Shown piece by piece: positions 1 to 8,291 of a stretch of 64,000 bases of DNA. The DNA comes from Streptomyces albicerus. GTDB lineage: Bacteria; Actinomycetota; Actinomycetes; Streptomycetales; Streptomycetaceae. The notes beneath the pieces were generated by a model. It was not told the DNA's origin and searched no databases. It saw only the letters and a program-made list of their open reading frames with translations. The stretch covers positions 8,245-72,244 of the forward strand of contig NZ_VWMY01000033.1 of assembly GCF_008905045.1 (NCBI RefSeq). The letters are read 5' to 3'. Within the stretch, counting starts at the first letter, position 1; the number at the start of each line of letters is the position of its first letter. A program made the position numbers and the translations under genes.

Positions 1-60
1 ACGGACATCCCGCCACGTCCCCTCCGGCCGGAACCTACTAAGCCCCGCAAGGGGCACGGG

Positions 61-96
61 CCCCTTTAGGGGCGCGGGGAACGGCGCGAGCAACCC
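61..96 (+). repeat. Dispersed GC-rich intergenic repeat, copy 1
   Basis: Short type of the dispersed repeat: an inverted CCCCTTTAGGGG head, then GCGCGGGGAACGGCGCGAGC and AACCC. The same pattern recurs between genes throughout the chromosomal part of the window. Confidence 0.75.
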
Positions 97-121
97 AAGA
101 CGACCGGCACTCGACAACGGG

Positions 122-157
122 CCCCTTAAGGGGCGCGGGGAACTGCGCGACCAGCCC
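122..157 (+). repeat. Dispersed GC-rich intergenic repeat, copy 2
   Basis: Short type, close to the consensus: CCCCTTAAGGGG, GCGCGGGGAACTGCGCGACC, AGCCC. It lies in tandem with copy 1, 25 bases apart. Confidence 0.8.
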
Positions 158-312
158 ACGACGGCCCGCACCCGGCGAACCGTCCGAAACCCCCACCCAC
201 CCGGGGCGGAGCCCCAGTTTCGGGAAGGGGTGGGGTTGGGGAAGGAAAGGGCCCGCACACCCGCCCGCAGCCGACGTCGTACCCCCCGCCCCCGCCCCGG
301 TAAAGTGCAGCT

Positions 313-1119
313 ATGCATGATCTTGGCGTGGGGTTCGGCTACTTGATGCGGGGTCAGCGATGGGTGGCCCGGCACGGGAAGCAGTTCGGGTTCGGACTGA
401 TCCCGGGCCTGATCACACTCGTGCTGTATGCGGCCGCACTGACCGCCCTGGCCCTGTGGGGCAGCGACTTCGTCACCTGGTCCACCCCGTTCGCCGACGA
501 GTGGGAAAGCCCCTGGCTGGGCCTCTTCCGAGGATTCCTGACGGCAGTCCTCTTCGCCCTCGCGCTCCTCCTCGCCGTACTCACCTTCACCGCGGTCACG
601 CTCCTCCTGGGCCAGCCCTTCTACGAGAACCTCTCGGAGAAGGTGGACCGGGACGTCTCCCCGGACGGCACGGCCCCCGAGTCGGGCCTGCCCCTGTGGC
701 GCGAGCTGCTGATCTCGGCACGGGACAGCCTCCGGATCGTGGCCAGGGCCCTGGTGTGGGGCGTGCTGCTCTTCGCCCTCGGGTTCATCCCGCTCGTGGG
801 CCAGACCGTCGTCCCGGTGATCGGCTTCGTCGTCACCGGCTTCTTCCTCACCGAGGAGCTGACGGCGGTCGCGCTCCAACGCCGCGGCGTCGTACTCCGC
901 GACCGCCTCACCATGCTCCGTTCCCGCAAGGCCCTGGTCTGGGGCTTCGGCACCCCGCTGGGCCTCGCCTTCCTCGTCCCGTTCGTCGCCGTCTTCCTGA
1001 TGCCCGGCGCGGTCGCGGGCGCCACGCTGATGGCCCGCGACCTGCTGGGCGAGGAAACCCGTGAGGAGCCCGACGCGGAGGACGAGGAGCCCGCGGGCAG
1101 CGACAGCGTCAGTCGGTGA
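313..1119 (+). CDS. EI24 domain (CysZ-like) integral membrane protein
   Basis: A 268-residue membrane protein of the EI24/CysZ family. Hydrophobic segments lie near residues 26-50, 74-100, 146-180 and 209-235. The loop GQPFYENLSEKVD (100-112) after the second segment is characteristic of the family. CysZ in enterobacteria takes up sulfate; the substrate of actinobacterial members is not established, and nothing nearby points to cysteine synthesis. The C-terminal 25 residues are acidic and probably cytoplasmic. The ATG lies 7 bases after a TAAAGT -10-like element, which suggests leaderless expression. Its 3' end overlaps the convergent next gene by 11 bases. Confidence 0.85.
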   Translation: MHDLGVGFGYLMRGQRWVARHGKQFGFGLIPGLITLVLYAAALTALALWGSDFVTWSTPFADEWESPWLGLFRGFLTAVLFALALLLAVLTFTAVTLLLGQPFYENLSEKVDRDVSPDGTAPESGLPLWRELLISARDSLRIVARALVWGVLLFALGFIPLVGQTVVPVIGFVVTGFFLTEELTAVALQRRGVVLRDRLTMLRSRKALVWGFGTPLGLAFLVPFVAVFLMPGAVAGATLMARDLLGEETREEPDAEDEEPAGSDSVSR

Positions 1120-2356
1120 CGTCCGCCGCCACCGTCAGGATCGACCGGACCTGAGCGATGATGTCCAGCCGGTTCTGAATGAACTCGGGGTCCGTGACCG
1201 TCCCGCTCGCCGGATCCGTGTTGCCCGTGCCGAACTGCAGCACCGGCGTGTGGACGTGCCCGCCGGGGAGTGTGGCGGTGAGGCCCAGCCGGTCCCGCAA
1301 CAGCGTCGCGCGGTACGCGATCTCGTTGGAGAGGTAGTCCCCGCCACCGCCCGCCCGGGCCGTCGAGCCGGCGGTCGGCCCCTCGGGGCGTACGACGGGA
1401 TCCGTGCCGCCCGCCGGGATCTCGGTCACCGACGTGTTGTCGTACACGGGGAAGCGACCCGTACTGGCGGCCACGATCTCCTTGTACGGCAAGGTCGTTG
1501 ACGTCCACTGCGGCTGCGAGGCGGGATCGGTGACGGGGATCGTCTCGGTGCGGGAGAGGTTCTCGTTGTCCGGGAAGCCGCCCCGCCAGGCCCCGTTGGT
1601 GCGCTCGACGTCGAAGCGGCCCACCCGCCCCTGGCTGACCGTCGCGAACAAGTCGACACGGGGGAGTTGCGGGCGCAACGTCCGCTCCACCGTGCCGTCG
1701 GCGAAGTCCTGCCAGCGGACGGGGAAGACGGCCGTCTCGACGCGGGCGGGACCGTCGGCCGTCTCGATCACCGTGCCGTCGAGCGCCAGCGCCGTCGCGC
1801 CGGACGGGTTGGAGATCCGGATGTCCCGGTCCAGCGTGAACGGGTCGAAGCCGGTCACCAGGATCCGCTTGACGCCCTTGCCATGCGGATAGCGGATGGT
1901 GTCCTGACCCCGGGAGGTTCGCTCGAGTGACGCGAGAAGGCGGCTGCGTTGGGCTTCGGTGAGGCCGAACTCCGGCTCCCACTGGCGTACTTCGCGGGTC
2001 ATGCCGAGCCGCGCCCAGTACAGCGGCCGGTCGTCGTCCCGGCTGAGGTCACCGGCCGCCGGGCCCCGGCCCTGCGCCCGGTCGACCGCCCGCTGCCACA
2101 GCCGCGCACCCTGCCGTACGACCACGCGCTCGGCCTGCGCGTACGAGCGGGTCTTGCCCAGCGCCCGCGTGAACTCCGGTGCCACCGTGTCGAATCCGGA
2201 GCGGGCCAGGATCTCCTGGGGCGCCGCCTTGTCGAGGCGCTGCTCCTCCACGGTGGGCGCGGCGGCGGGATTCTCGGCGGCCAGGGCGGGCGGGGCGGCG
2301 AGTCCCGTCAGCAGGGCCAGGCCGAGGGCACCGATCCGAACACGTATGTGCGTCAA
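1109..2356 (-). CDS. Secreted pyroglutamyl-peptidase-like (C15) protein, catalytic Cys replaced by Ser
   Basis: A 415-residue protein with a Sec-type signal peptide (RIGALGLALLTGLAAPPALA, cleavage near residue 26). After an alpha-rich spacer, a peptidase C15-like domain begins at ILVTGFDPF (about 165-173). C15 enzymes remove N-terminal pyroglutamate with a Glu/Cys/His triad. Counterparts visible here are the Glu of DVERTN and the His of GHVHTP, but the block that normally reads YLCN reads YLSN (codon TCC, antisense of 1329-1331). The protein may be inactive, may use Ser, or may bind peptides. C15 enzymes are usually intracellular and about 200-220 residues, so secretion and the N-terminal extension are also unusual. 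Confidence 0.75.
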   Translation of the reverse strand: MTHIRVRIGALGLALLTGLAAPPALAAENPAAAPTVEEQRLDKAAPQEILARSGFDTVAPEFTRALGKTRSYAQAERVVVRQGARLWQRAVDRAQGRGPAAGDLSRDDDRPLYWARLGMTREVRQWEPEFGLTEAQRSRLLASLERTSRGQDTIRYPHGKGVKRILVTGFDPFTLDRDIRISNPSGATALALDGTVIETADGPARVETAVFPVRWQDFADGTVERTLRPQLPRVDLFATVSQGRVGRFDVERTNGAWRGGFPDNENLSRTETIPVTDPASQPQWTSTTLPYKEIVAASTGRFPVYDNTSVTEIPAGGTDPVVRPEGPTAGSTARAGGGGDYLSNEIAYRATLLRDRLGLTATLPGGHVHTPVLQFGTGNTDPASGTVTDPEFIQNRLDIIAQVRSILTVAADVTD

Positions 2357-2489
2357 GGGAGTTCAGGTCCTTCCGTCGCGAGTGGTGGGGGCCGTCGTCG
2401 GATGGCCGCAGTATGCGTGACGGAAGTTTCGTACGCCATGGTGCGTGGTTTCCGAGGTGGGAGTGAGAGGTGGGAGTGATCCGCGCGGC

Positions 2490-3497
2490 TCACGTGGGAA
2501 TCCTCGCGGCGGCCGCCCGCAACGCCGCCAGGAACGCCTCCGCGGTGGGCGCGAGCTGCCGCCCCCGCACCGTCGCCGCGTACACCGCCCGCGCGGGAGC
2601 GCCCTCGTCGCGGACGGGCAGGAGCGCGATGTCGGGGCGTACGGACTCGGCGGCGAGCGCCGGGATCAGGGTGACTCCGAGCCCGGCGGCCACGTACCCC
2701 TGTTTGGCCGTCCACTCGGCGACGACATGCGCCACACGCGGGCGGAAACCGTGCCGCAGGGCCGTGTCGAGGAGTGTGCCCTCGGGGCGGGAGCTGCCGG
2801 ATATCCAGTCGGCGTCGGCGAGTTGGGGCAGCTCGACGGAGGGGAGGGCCGCGAGCGGATGGCCGGCGGGGACGGCGACGTACAGGGACTCGTCGAGAAG
2901 GTGGCGCAGTTCGTACGCGTCCAGCGGGGCGCGGCCCGTCGTGGAGACCACCGCGAGGTCGAGGTCACCGGCGGTGAGACCGTCGAGGAGGGCCGGGGTG
3001 AGTCCTTCTTCGCGGGTGAGCAGCACCCCTGGGTGCCGGGCGCGGAACGCGGCGATGGCGCGCGGCACCAGCGCCGCGTCGGCCGTCGCGAACGCGCCGA
3101 CCCGCAACCGCCCGCCCGCCCCCTCGCGCAGTGCCGTCAACTCCCGCCCCGCGTCCCGCAGTCTCCCGGCCACGGCCTCGGCGTGCGGTGCGAGCGCCCG
3201 CCCCGCCTCCGTCAGCCGCACCCCGCGCGGCAGCCGGTCGAAGAGCGGCGTCCCGCCAAGGGCCGCCTCCAGCGAGGCGACCTGCCGCGACACCGCGGAC
3301 TGCGTCCAGCCGAGCACCCGCCCGGCCACCGTGAACGACCCGTGCCTGGCCACCTCCAGGAACACCCGCAGCCACACGGTCGAGAGGTCGGGCATGTCGT
3401 CCGGCCCGGCGGCGTCCACTCCGACGGCTCCGCCGACCAGCGCGTCCGCAGCGTCTCCGAGCTCGTCTCCGATATGCGTTTCAGGCATGTCAGCCAT
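2490..3497 (-). CDS. LysR-family transcriptional regulator
   Basis: A LysR-type regulator with an N-terminal winged helix (FLEVARHGSFTVAGRVLGWT, then QSAVSRQVASLEAALG) and a periplasmic-binding-like effector domain (from about GGRLRVGAFATADAALVPRA). The start is uncertain. The ATG at 3497 is chosen because it lies just inside the divergent control region; later candidates are 3488 and 3395, the latter immediately before the conserved helix. It is divergent from the RidA-like gene at 3583, and a perfect 8-bp inverted repeat (3502-3527) sits between them. By the usual LysR logic it probably regulates itself and that neighbour (inference). Confidence 0.88.
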   Translation of the reverse strand: MADMPETHIGDELGDAADALVGGAVGVDAAGPDDMPDLSTVWLRVFLEVARHGSFTVAGRVLGWTQSAVSRQVASLEAALGGTPLFDRLPRGVRLTEAGRALAPHAEAVAGRLRDAGRELTALREGAGGRLRVGAFATADAALVPRAIAAFRARHPGVLLTREEGLTPALLDGLTAGDLDLAVVSTTGRAPLDAYELRHLLDESLYVAVPAGHPLAALPSVELPQLADADWISGSSRPEGTLLDTALRHGFRPRVAHVVAEWTAKQGYVAAGLGVTLIPALAAESVRPDIALLPVRDEGAPARAVYAATVRGRQLAPTAEAFLAALRAAAARIPT

Positions 3498-3501
3498 GCT
3501 A

Positions 3502-3527
3502 GACATTCGCTTGTCGCATCGAATGTC
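3502..3527. promoter_or_regulatory. Probable LysR operator between divergent genes
   Basis: GACATTCG (3502-3509) and CGAATGTC (3520-3527) form a perfect inverted repeat with a 10-base centre. The inner ATTCG/CGAAT arms resemble the T-N11-A layout of LysR boxes, and the site sits between a LysR gene and its divergent neighbour. Confidence 0.65.
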
Positions 3528-3582
3528 CGCGCCTAGCGTCGAGACGACGAGACCGACCGGTAACCGACGTTGAAGGACCGCT

Positions 3583-3978
3583 GTGCAGACGACACTCGAC
3601 AATCCATCCTCGGCTCCGCAGCCCGCGAACGCCTATTACTCCCAGGTCGCCCGGGTCGAACTCGACGGCGGGGGAGTGATGTTGTACCTCTCCGGACAGA
3701 TCGCCGACGGGGACACCCTGGCCGAACAGACCCGCGGCGTCTTCGAGACCATCGACGCCCTGCTCAAGGCGCATGGCGCGACGCTCGCCGACGTCATCAA
3801 CATCCGTACGTATCTGACGGACATCGGCAGGCTCCACGAATACGGCGCCGTACGAAGGGAGTTCCTCACCGGAACCGCCCCCACCAGCATGACGTTCGAG
3901 GTGTCCCGCCTGTTCAAGCCGGAGGCCCTCGTGGAGGTCGAGGTAGTCGCCGCGCTCAGCCCTCGCCGAGCAGAGTGA
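3583..3978 (+). CDS. RidA/YjgF-family protein
   Basis: A 131-residue member of the Rid (YjgF/YER057c/UK114) family, within the usual 120-135 range. RidA deaminates reactive enamine/imine intermediates. The fold markers LYLSGQIA, VFETIDALLKAHGATLADVI and VEVEVVAA are present. The motif that carries the catalytic Arg in RidA (PARS) reads APTSM here, so the Arg is lost. It therefore belongs to a Rid subgroup whose enamine deaminase activity should not be assumed. The GTG start has a GAAGGA ribosome site 5 bases upstream. It is divergent from a LysR regulator and probably under its control. Confidence 0.88.
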   Translation: MQTTLDNPSSAPQPANAYYSQVARVELDGGGVMLYLSGQIADGDTLAEQTRGVFETIDALLKAHGATLADVINIRTYLTDIGRLHEYGAVRREFLTGTAPTSMTFEVSRLFKPEALVEVEVVAALSPRRAE

Positions 3979-4069
3979 GGAAGTCCGATTGGTGGTTGCG
4001 GTCCCGAGTGCTTCGCAGGCGGCCGAGGCAGGATGGAGACGTCCAGGACTTCAACGAGGAGGCACCGCC

Positions 4070-6507
4070 ATGGCGGGAACCCAGCCCACCCCGGCCGATC
4101 GGGCGCGCGAGGCGGTGGTCGGGGCGGCACTCGCGGAACTCGACCTGGACGCGAAGGCGCGGCTGCTCGCCGGACAGGACATGTGGTCCCTGCCCGCACT
4201 GCCCGAGATCGGCCTGCCGTCGCTGGTCATGTCCGACGGCCCGATCGGGGTACGCGGCACGCGCTGGACCGCCGACGACCCGTCCATCGCCCTGCCGTCC
4301 CCGACCGCGCTCGCCGCCACCTGGGACCCCGCCCTGGCCCGCCGCGCCGGCACCCTCCTCGCCCAGGAGGCCCGCCGCAAGGGCGTCCACGTCCTGCTCG
4401 CCCCCACGGTCAACCTGCACCGATCGCCGCTCGGCGGCCGCCACTTCGAGGCGTACAGCGAGGACCCGTACCTGACGGGGCGGATCGGCTCCGCGTACGT
4501 GACCGGCGTACAGGAAGGCGGCGTCGGCACCACCGTCAAGCACTTCGTCGCCAACGACGCCGAGACCGACCGCTTCACCGTGAACAACGTGATCTCCGAA
4601 CGCGCCCTGCGCGAGCTCTACTTGGCCCCCTTCGAAGCCATCGTCGAGAACGCCCACCCCTGGGGCATCATGACCGCCTACAACTCGGTCAACGGCACGA
4701 CGATGACCGAGCACCGCCACCTCGTGAACGAGATCCTGCGCGGCGAGTGGGGCTTCGACGGCTTCAACGTCTCCGACTGGATGGCCGCCCGCTCGACCGT
4801 CCGCGACATCGAGGGCGGCCTGGACGTCGCGATGCCAGGACCGACCACCGTGTACGGCGAGGCGCTCGCCGCCGCCGTCCGCGCCGGAGAGGTGGCCGAG
4901 GCCAAGGTCGACGAGGCCGTACGGAACGTTCTGCGGCTCGCCGCCCGCGTCGGCATCCTGGCAGGAGCCGAGCCGGTGATCACCGAGCTGCCCGAACCCG
5001 TCGACGGCGAAGCCCTGGCCCGCGAGATCGCCCGCCGCGCCTTCGTCCTCGTACGCAACGAAGGCGTCCTCCCGATCGCCGAAGGCCACTCCGTCGCCCT
5101 CATCGGCGCCGCCGCCCGCGACGCCCGCGTCCTCGGCGGCGGCTCCGCCACGGTCTTCCCCGCCCGGATCGTCTCCCCGCTCGACGGCCTCACCGCCGCC
5201 CTGCCCGAGGGCACACTGACGTACGCGCTCGGCGCCGACCCCAGCGAGGAACTCGCCGCCGCAGACAAGGGCTTCGAGCTGCGCGCGGTCTGCCGCGACG
5301 CCGCCGGCCACGTCGTGGGTACGGGCTCTGCTCCCAACGGCCAGATCCAGTGGATGGGCACCGACCTGCCCGACGGCGTCACCCAGGACAACCTCCACAG
5401 CGTCGAACTGACCGGCACGTTCACCCCGCGCGAGAGCGGCCGCACACCTTCGGAATCAAGGGACTGGGCGTCTTCACGCTGACGGTCGACGGCACGACGC
5501 ACTTCGACGAGGTGCAGCGTGCCGAGAAGGGCGACCCGTTCGTGACGTTCTTCGGCGCACCCGTCGAGCGTGCCACCGTCGAGCTCACCGCCGGGGACAC
5601 CTACGAGGTGTCACTGCGCCACGTCGTCGTCCTCCCCGAGAACGTCCCCATGCGGGTCATCGGCTTCACGCTCGCCCACCAGGAGCCCCGGCGCGACTCC
5701 GACGACCTGATCGCCGAGGCCGTCGAGGCCGCCCGCGCCGCCGACACCGCCGTCGTCGTGGTCGCCACCACCGAACGCGTCGAGTCCGAGGGCTTCGACC
5801 GCAAGGACCTCCGGCTCCCCGGCCGCCAGGACGAACTGGTCCGCGCGGTCGCCGCCGCCAACCCGAACACCGTCGTGGTCGTCAACTCCGGCTCCCCGGT
5901 GGAACTCCCGTGGCGTGACGAGGTCGCCGCCGTGCTCCTCACCTGGTTCCCGGGCCAGGAGGGCGGCGCCGCCCTCGCCGACGTCCTCACCGGCGCCCAC
6001 GAGCCCGGCGGCCGCCTCCCCACCACCTGGGGCACCCTCACCGACGCCCCGGTCACGCAGGTCACCCCCGCCGACGGCGAACTCCCCTACACCGAGGACG
6101 TGTTCATCGGCTACCGAGCCTGGGAGAGGGCGTCCAGGACCCCGACGTACCCTTTCGGCCACGGCCTCGGCTACACCGACTGGACGTACGACGAGATCGA
6201 GGCCGCGGGCACGACGGTCACGGTCCGCATCACGAACTCCGGTACGCGCAGGGGCCGCGAGGTCATCCAGCTCTACGTGACCCCCACCGATCCGGATGCC
6301 GCCCGGCCGCCCCGCTGGCTGGCCGGCTTTGCGTCCATCGAGGCGGCCCCGGGCGAAAGCACCGAGGTCACCGTCGAACTCCCCCGCCGAGCCTTCGAGA
6401 CCTGGGACGAGCAGACCAACTCCTGGACGTACATGAAGGGTTCGTACGAGATCGAGGCGTCCCGCTCCATCGCGGACCGCAGGCTGAGGGCAACGGTGAA
6501 ACTCTGA
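4070..6507 (+). pseudogene. Glycoside hydrolase family 3 beta-glucosidase, frameshifted
   Basis: A GH3 beta-glucosidase-type enzyme of about 812 residues read in two frames. The first (4070 to the stop at 5480-5482) carries the catalytic TIM barrel, with KHFVANDAE and the nucleophile Asp236 in GFNVSDW, plus the first part of the second domain. The second frame resumes at HTFGIKGLGVF (from 5443) with a PA14-like segment, the rest of the alpha/beta sandwich (ERVESEGFDRKDLRLPG) and a C-terminal fibronectin III-like domain. Inserting one base near 5441-5443 joins the frames. The ATG at 4070 has a GAGGAGG ribosome site. No signal peptide is seen, so it would act on imported oligosaccharides. A real mutation and a sequencing error cannot be told apart here. 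Confidence 0.85.
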
Positions 6508-6518
6508 CCCGCTCTCCC

Positions 6519-7433
6519 TCAAGCCGGAGGCTTACGCGAAGTCACCACCGCGTACGCCATCTCGGCGAGCCGCGCCTGCCCGTTCTTGCTCGGATGGAAC
6601 CAGTCCCAGTGACTCAACTGCTTGGTGCCGAAGCGGTACTCGAAGACCGCCCCGCCGTCGAAACGGCATCGGAGATCCTTCGCGCACACTTCCTTCAGCA
6701 CCGAGTTGTACTCCTCCACCCGATCCTGCACCGTGTCCCGCCGCAGCGTCGCCGCCGAGTCGAGGGCGTCCGCGTCACCGAGCATCGACGGACAGATGCC
6801 GAGCTTCCAGATCTGCTTGCTCAGCTGGTTGGTCCGGCCCTCCGACCACAGCCGCTTCAGATCGGGCACGCTCGACACGTACACCTGGGTCTTGGGCAAC
6901 TCGTCGCGCAGCGTGGTCAGCGCGTCCTCGAACTGGGCGCGGAATTCCGACACCGATGTCATCGCGTCCACCGACGAACGGCAGGCGTCGTTCGCGCCGG
7001 CCATCACCGTGACCAGTTCGGGCTTCCTCGTGGCGGCCTGGGCCATCTGGCCGGGCAGGTCGGCCATGCGAGAGCCGGTCACCGCGTAGTTCCAGCTGCG
7101 CTGGGCGGCCCCGGCCTTCCCGAGGAGGCGTACCGCGAGGCTGTTCACCTCCGCGTCGGTGCCGGTCGCCCACGAGACCTCGGGGCAGTCGGACAGCACC
7201 GAGCAGGCGTCGAAGCCGCGCGTGATGGAGTCGCCGACGGCGGCCAGCGAGCGTGGGCTGCGGTCCCAGGTGGGCGTGGGCTTCGGGGAGGGCTTCACGG
7301 CCCGCGCGGTGGTGCCCGACGGTCCTGGGGAGTTGCCGCCGCTGGCGTCGCATCCGGCGAGTCCGCCGACGCCCAGAAGGGCCGCCGCGGCGACCGCGGC
7401 GGCACCTCGTGAAGGGTGACCACGCTTCCGCAT
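6519..7433 (-). CDS. SGNH/GDSL-family hydrolase, lipoprotein
   Basis: A 304-residue esterase/lipase-type hydrolase. The N-terminus is a lipoprotein signal with lipobox LAGC (Cys28), so it should be anchored outside the membrane. A Pro/Lys/Thr-rich linker follows, then block I GDSITRG (Ser69 nucleophile), a GAND block III near VMAGANDAC, and block V DWFHPSKNG with the catalytic Asp and His. The substrate cannot be read from sequence; acyl groups on polysaccharides or lipids are typical for secreted family members. The start at 7433 gives a proper lipoprotein signal and has a GAGGGG ribosome site, whereas an upstream in-frame extension does not look like a signal. Confidence 0.88.
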   Translation of the reverse strand: MRKRGHPSRGAAAVAAAALLGVGGLAGCDASGGNSPGPSGTTARAVKPSPKPTPTWDRSPRSLAAVGDSITRGFDACSVLSDCPEVSWATGTDAEVNSLAVRLLGKAGAAQRSWNYAVTGSRMADLPGQMAQAATRKPELVTVMAGANDACRSSVDAMTSVSEFRAQFEDALTTLRDELPKTQVYVSSVPDLKRLWSEGRTNQLSKQIWKLGICPSMLGDADALDSAATLRRDTVQDRVEEYNSVLKEVCAKDLRCRFDGGAVFEYRFGTKQLSHWDWFHPSKNGQARLAEMAYAVVTSRKPPA

Positions 7434-7632
7434 CCCCAGTTCCCCTCGTTCGTCACGCAACGGCAGCCCACCCCTGGGGCGTCCCCCTGGGTGAAACCTC
7501 CGTGTTTCCGGGCGCTGGGACCGACGGTACGTCACACTCCTTGCGCCGCCGCACGGTAGCCTCGCCCCGTGGCGGCCCTGCCACTGACGTTCCGCCAAAG
7601 TAACAAGATGCCCGCTCTGTCCGGAGGTCCCA

Positions 7633-8127
7633 GTGACGACACGTGGAGTTCTCTACGTGCACTCCGCGCCGCGCGCGCTGTGCCCGCACGTCGAGTGGGC
7701 AGTCGCGGGCGTACTCGGCACGCGCGTCAGCCTCGACTGGATCCGGCAGCCCGCGGCGCCCGGCACGTGGAGATCGGAGTTCTCCTGGAAGGGCGAGGTC
7801 GGCACCGCCTCCAAGCTCGCCTCCGCGCTGCGCGGCTGGCAGATGCTGCGCTTCGAGGTCACCGCCGAACCGTGCGCCACCGCTGAGGGCGAGCGCTACA
7901 GCTGCACCCCTGAACTGGGCATCTTCCACGCCGTGACGGGCATCCACGGCGACATCCTGATCCCCGAGGACCGCCTGCGCGCCGCCCTCGTCCGCTCCCA
8001 ACGAGGCGAAACCCAACTGGAGTCCGAACTCACCAGACTCCTGGGCAAACCCTGGGACGACGAACTGGAGCCTTTCCGCTACGCAGGCGAGGGAGCCCCG
8101 GTCCGCTGGCTCCACCAGGTGGTCTGA
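7633..8127 (+). CDS. DUF3145 family protein
   Basis: A 164-residue soluble protein matching DUF3145, a conserved actinobacterial family of unknown function (pattern GVLYVHSAPRALCPHVEWAV near the start, WKGEVGTASKLASALRGW in the middle). No membrane segment, signal or known catalytic motif is visible. In Streptomyces it commonly sits at the end of the fab cluster, as here, where it converges on fabF. A CCGGAGG ribosome site precedes the start at 7633. A role linked to lipid metabolism is only a guess from position. Confidence 0.85.
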   Translation: MTTRGVLYVHSAPRALCPHVEWAVAGVLGTRVSLDWIRQPAAPGTWRSEFSWKGEVGTASKLASALRGWQMLRFEVTAEPCATAEGERYSCTPELGIFHAVTGIHGDILIPEDRLRAALVRSQRGETQLESELTRLLGKPWDDELEPFRYAGEGAPVRWLHQVV

Positions 8128-8150
8128 CGTACAAGCCCCGTGCACGGGAG

Positions 8151-8190
8151 CGCCCCTTCAGGGGCGCGGGGAACTGCGCGATCAGCCCCC
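8151..8190 (+). repeat. Dispersed GC-rich intergenic repeat, copy 3
   Basis: Short type: CGCCCCTTCAGGGGCG head, then GGGGAACTGCGCGATCAGCC. It lies between the convergent DUF3145 and fabF genes. Confidence 0.8.
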
Positions 8191-8227
8191 ACCTCCCGCA
8201 GCAGGCCAACAACAGATAACGAACGAC

Positions 8228-8266
8228 GAGTGGCCCGGGTTCCTCAAGGAGGAGCCCGGGCCACTC
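8228..8266. terminator. Hairpin terminator of the fab operon
   Basis: GAGTGGCCCGGG (8228-8239) pairs perfectly with CCCGGGCCACTC (8255-8266), and the inner TCCTC/GAGGA extends the stem. It stands between two convergent genes and can serve both. Confidence 0.75.
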
Positions 8267-8291
8267 ACCGTCATGACAAAAACGGCCGAAT

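Larger units (their letters stand above)
1..312. other. Non-coding region upstream of the EI24-like gene
   Basis: No convincing gene is visible here. It holds two copies of the dispersed GGGGCGCGGGGAAC repeat (61-96 and 122-157), a GC-rich stretch with the inverted words GAAAC/GTTTC near 188-224, and the promoter area of the next gene. The hexamer TAAAGT at 301-306 lies 7 bases before the ATG at 313. That would fit a leaderless transcript starting at or near the A of the start codon (inference). Confidence 0.6.
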
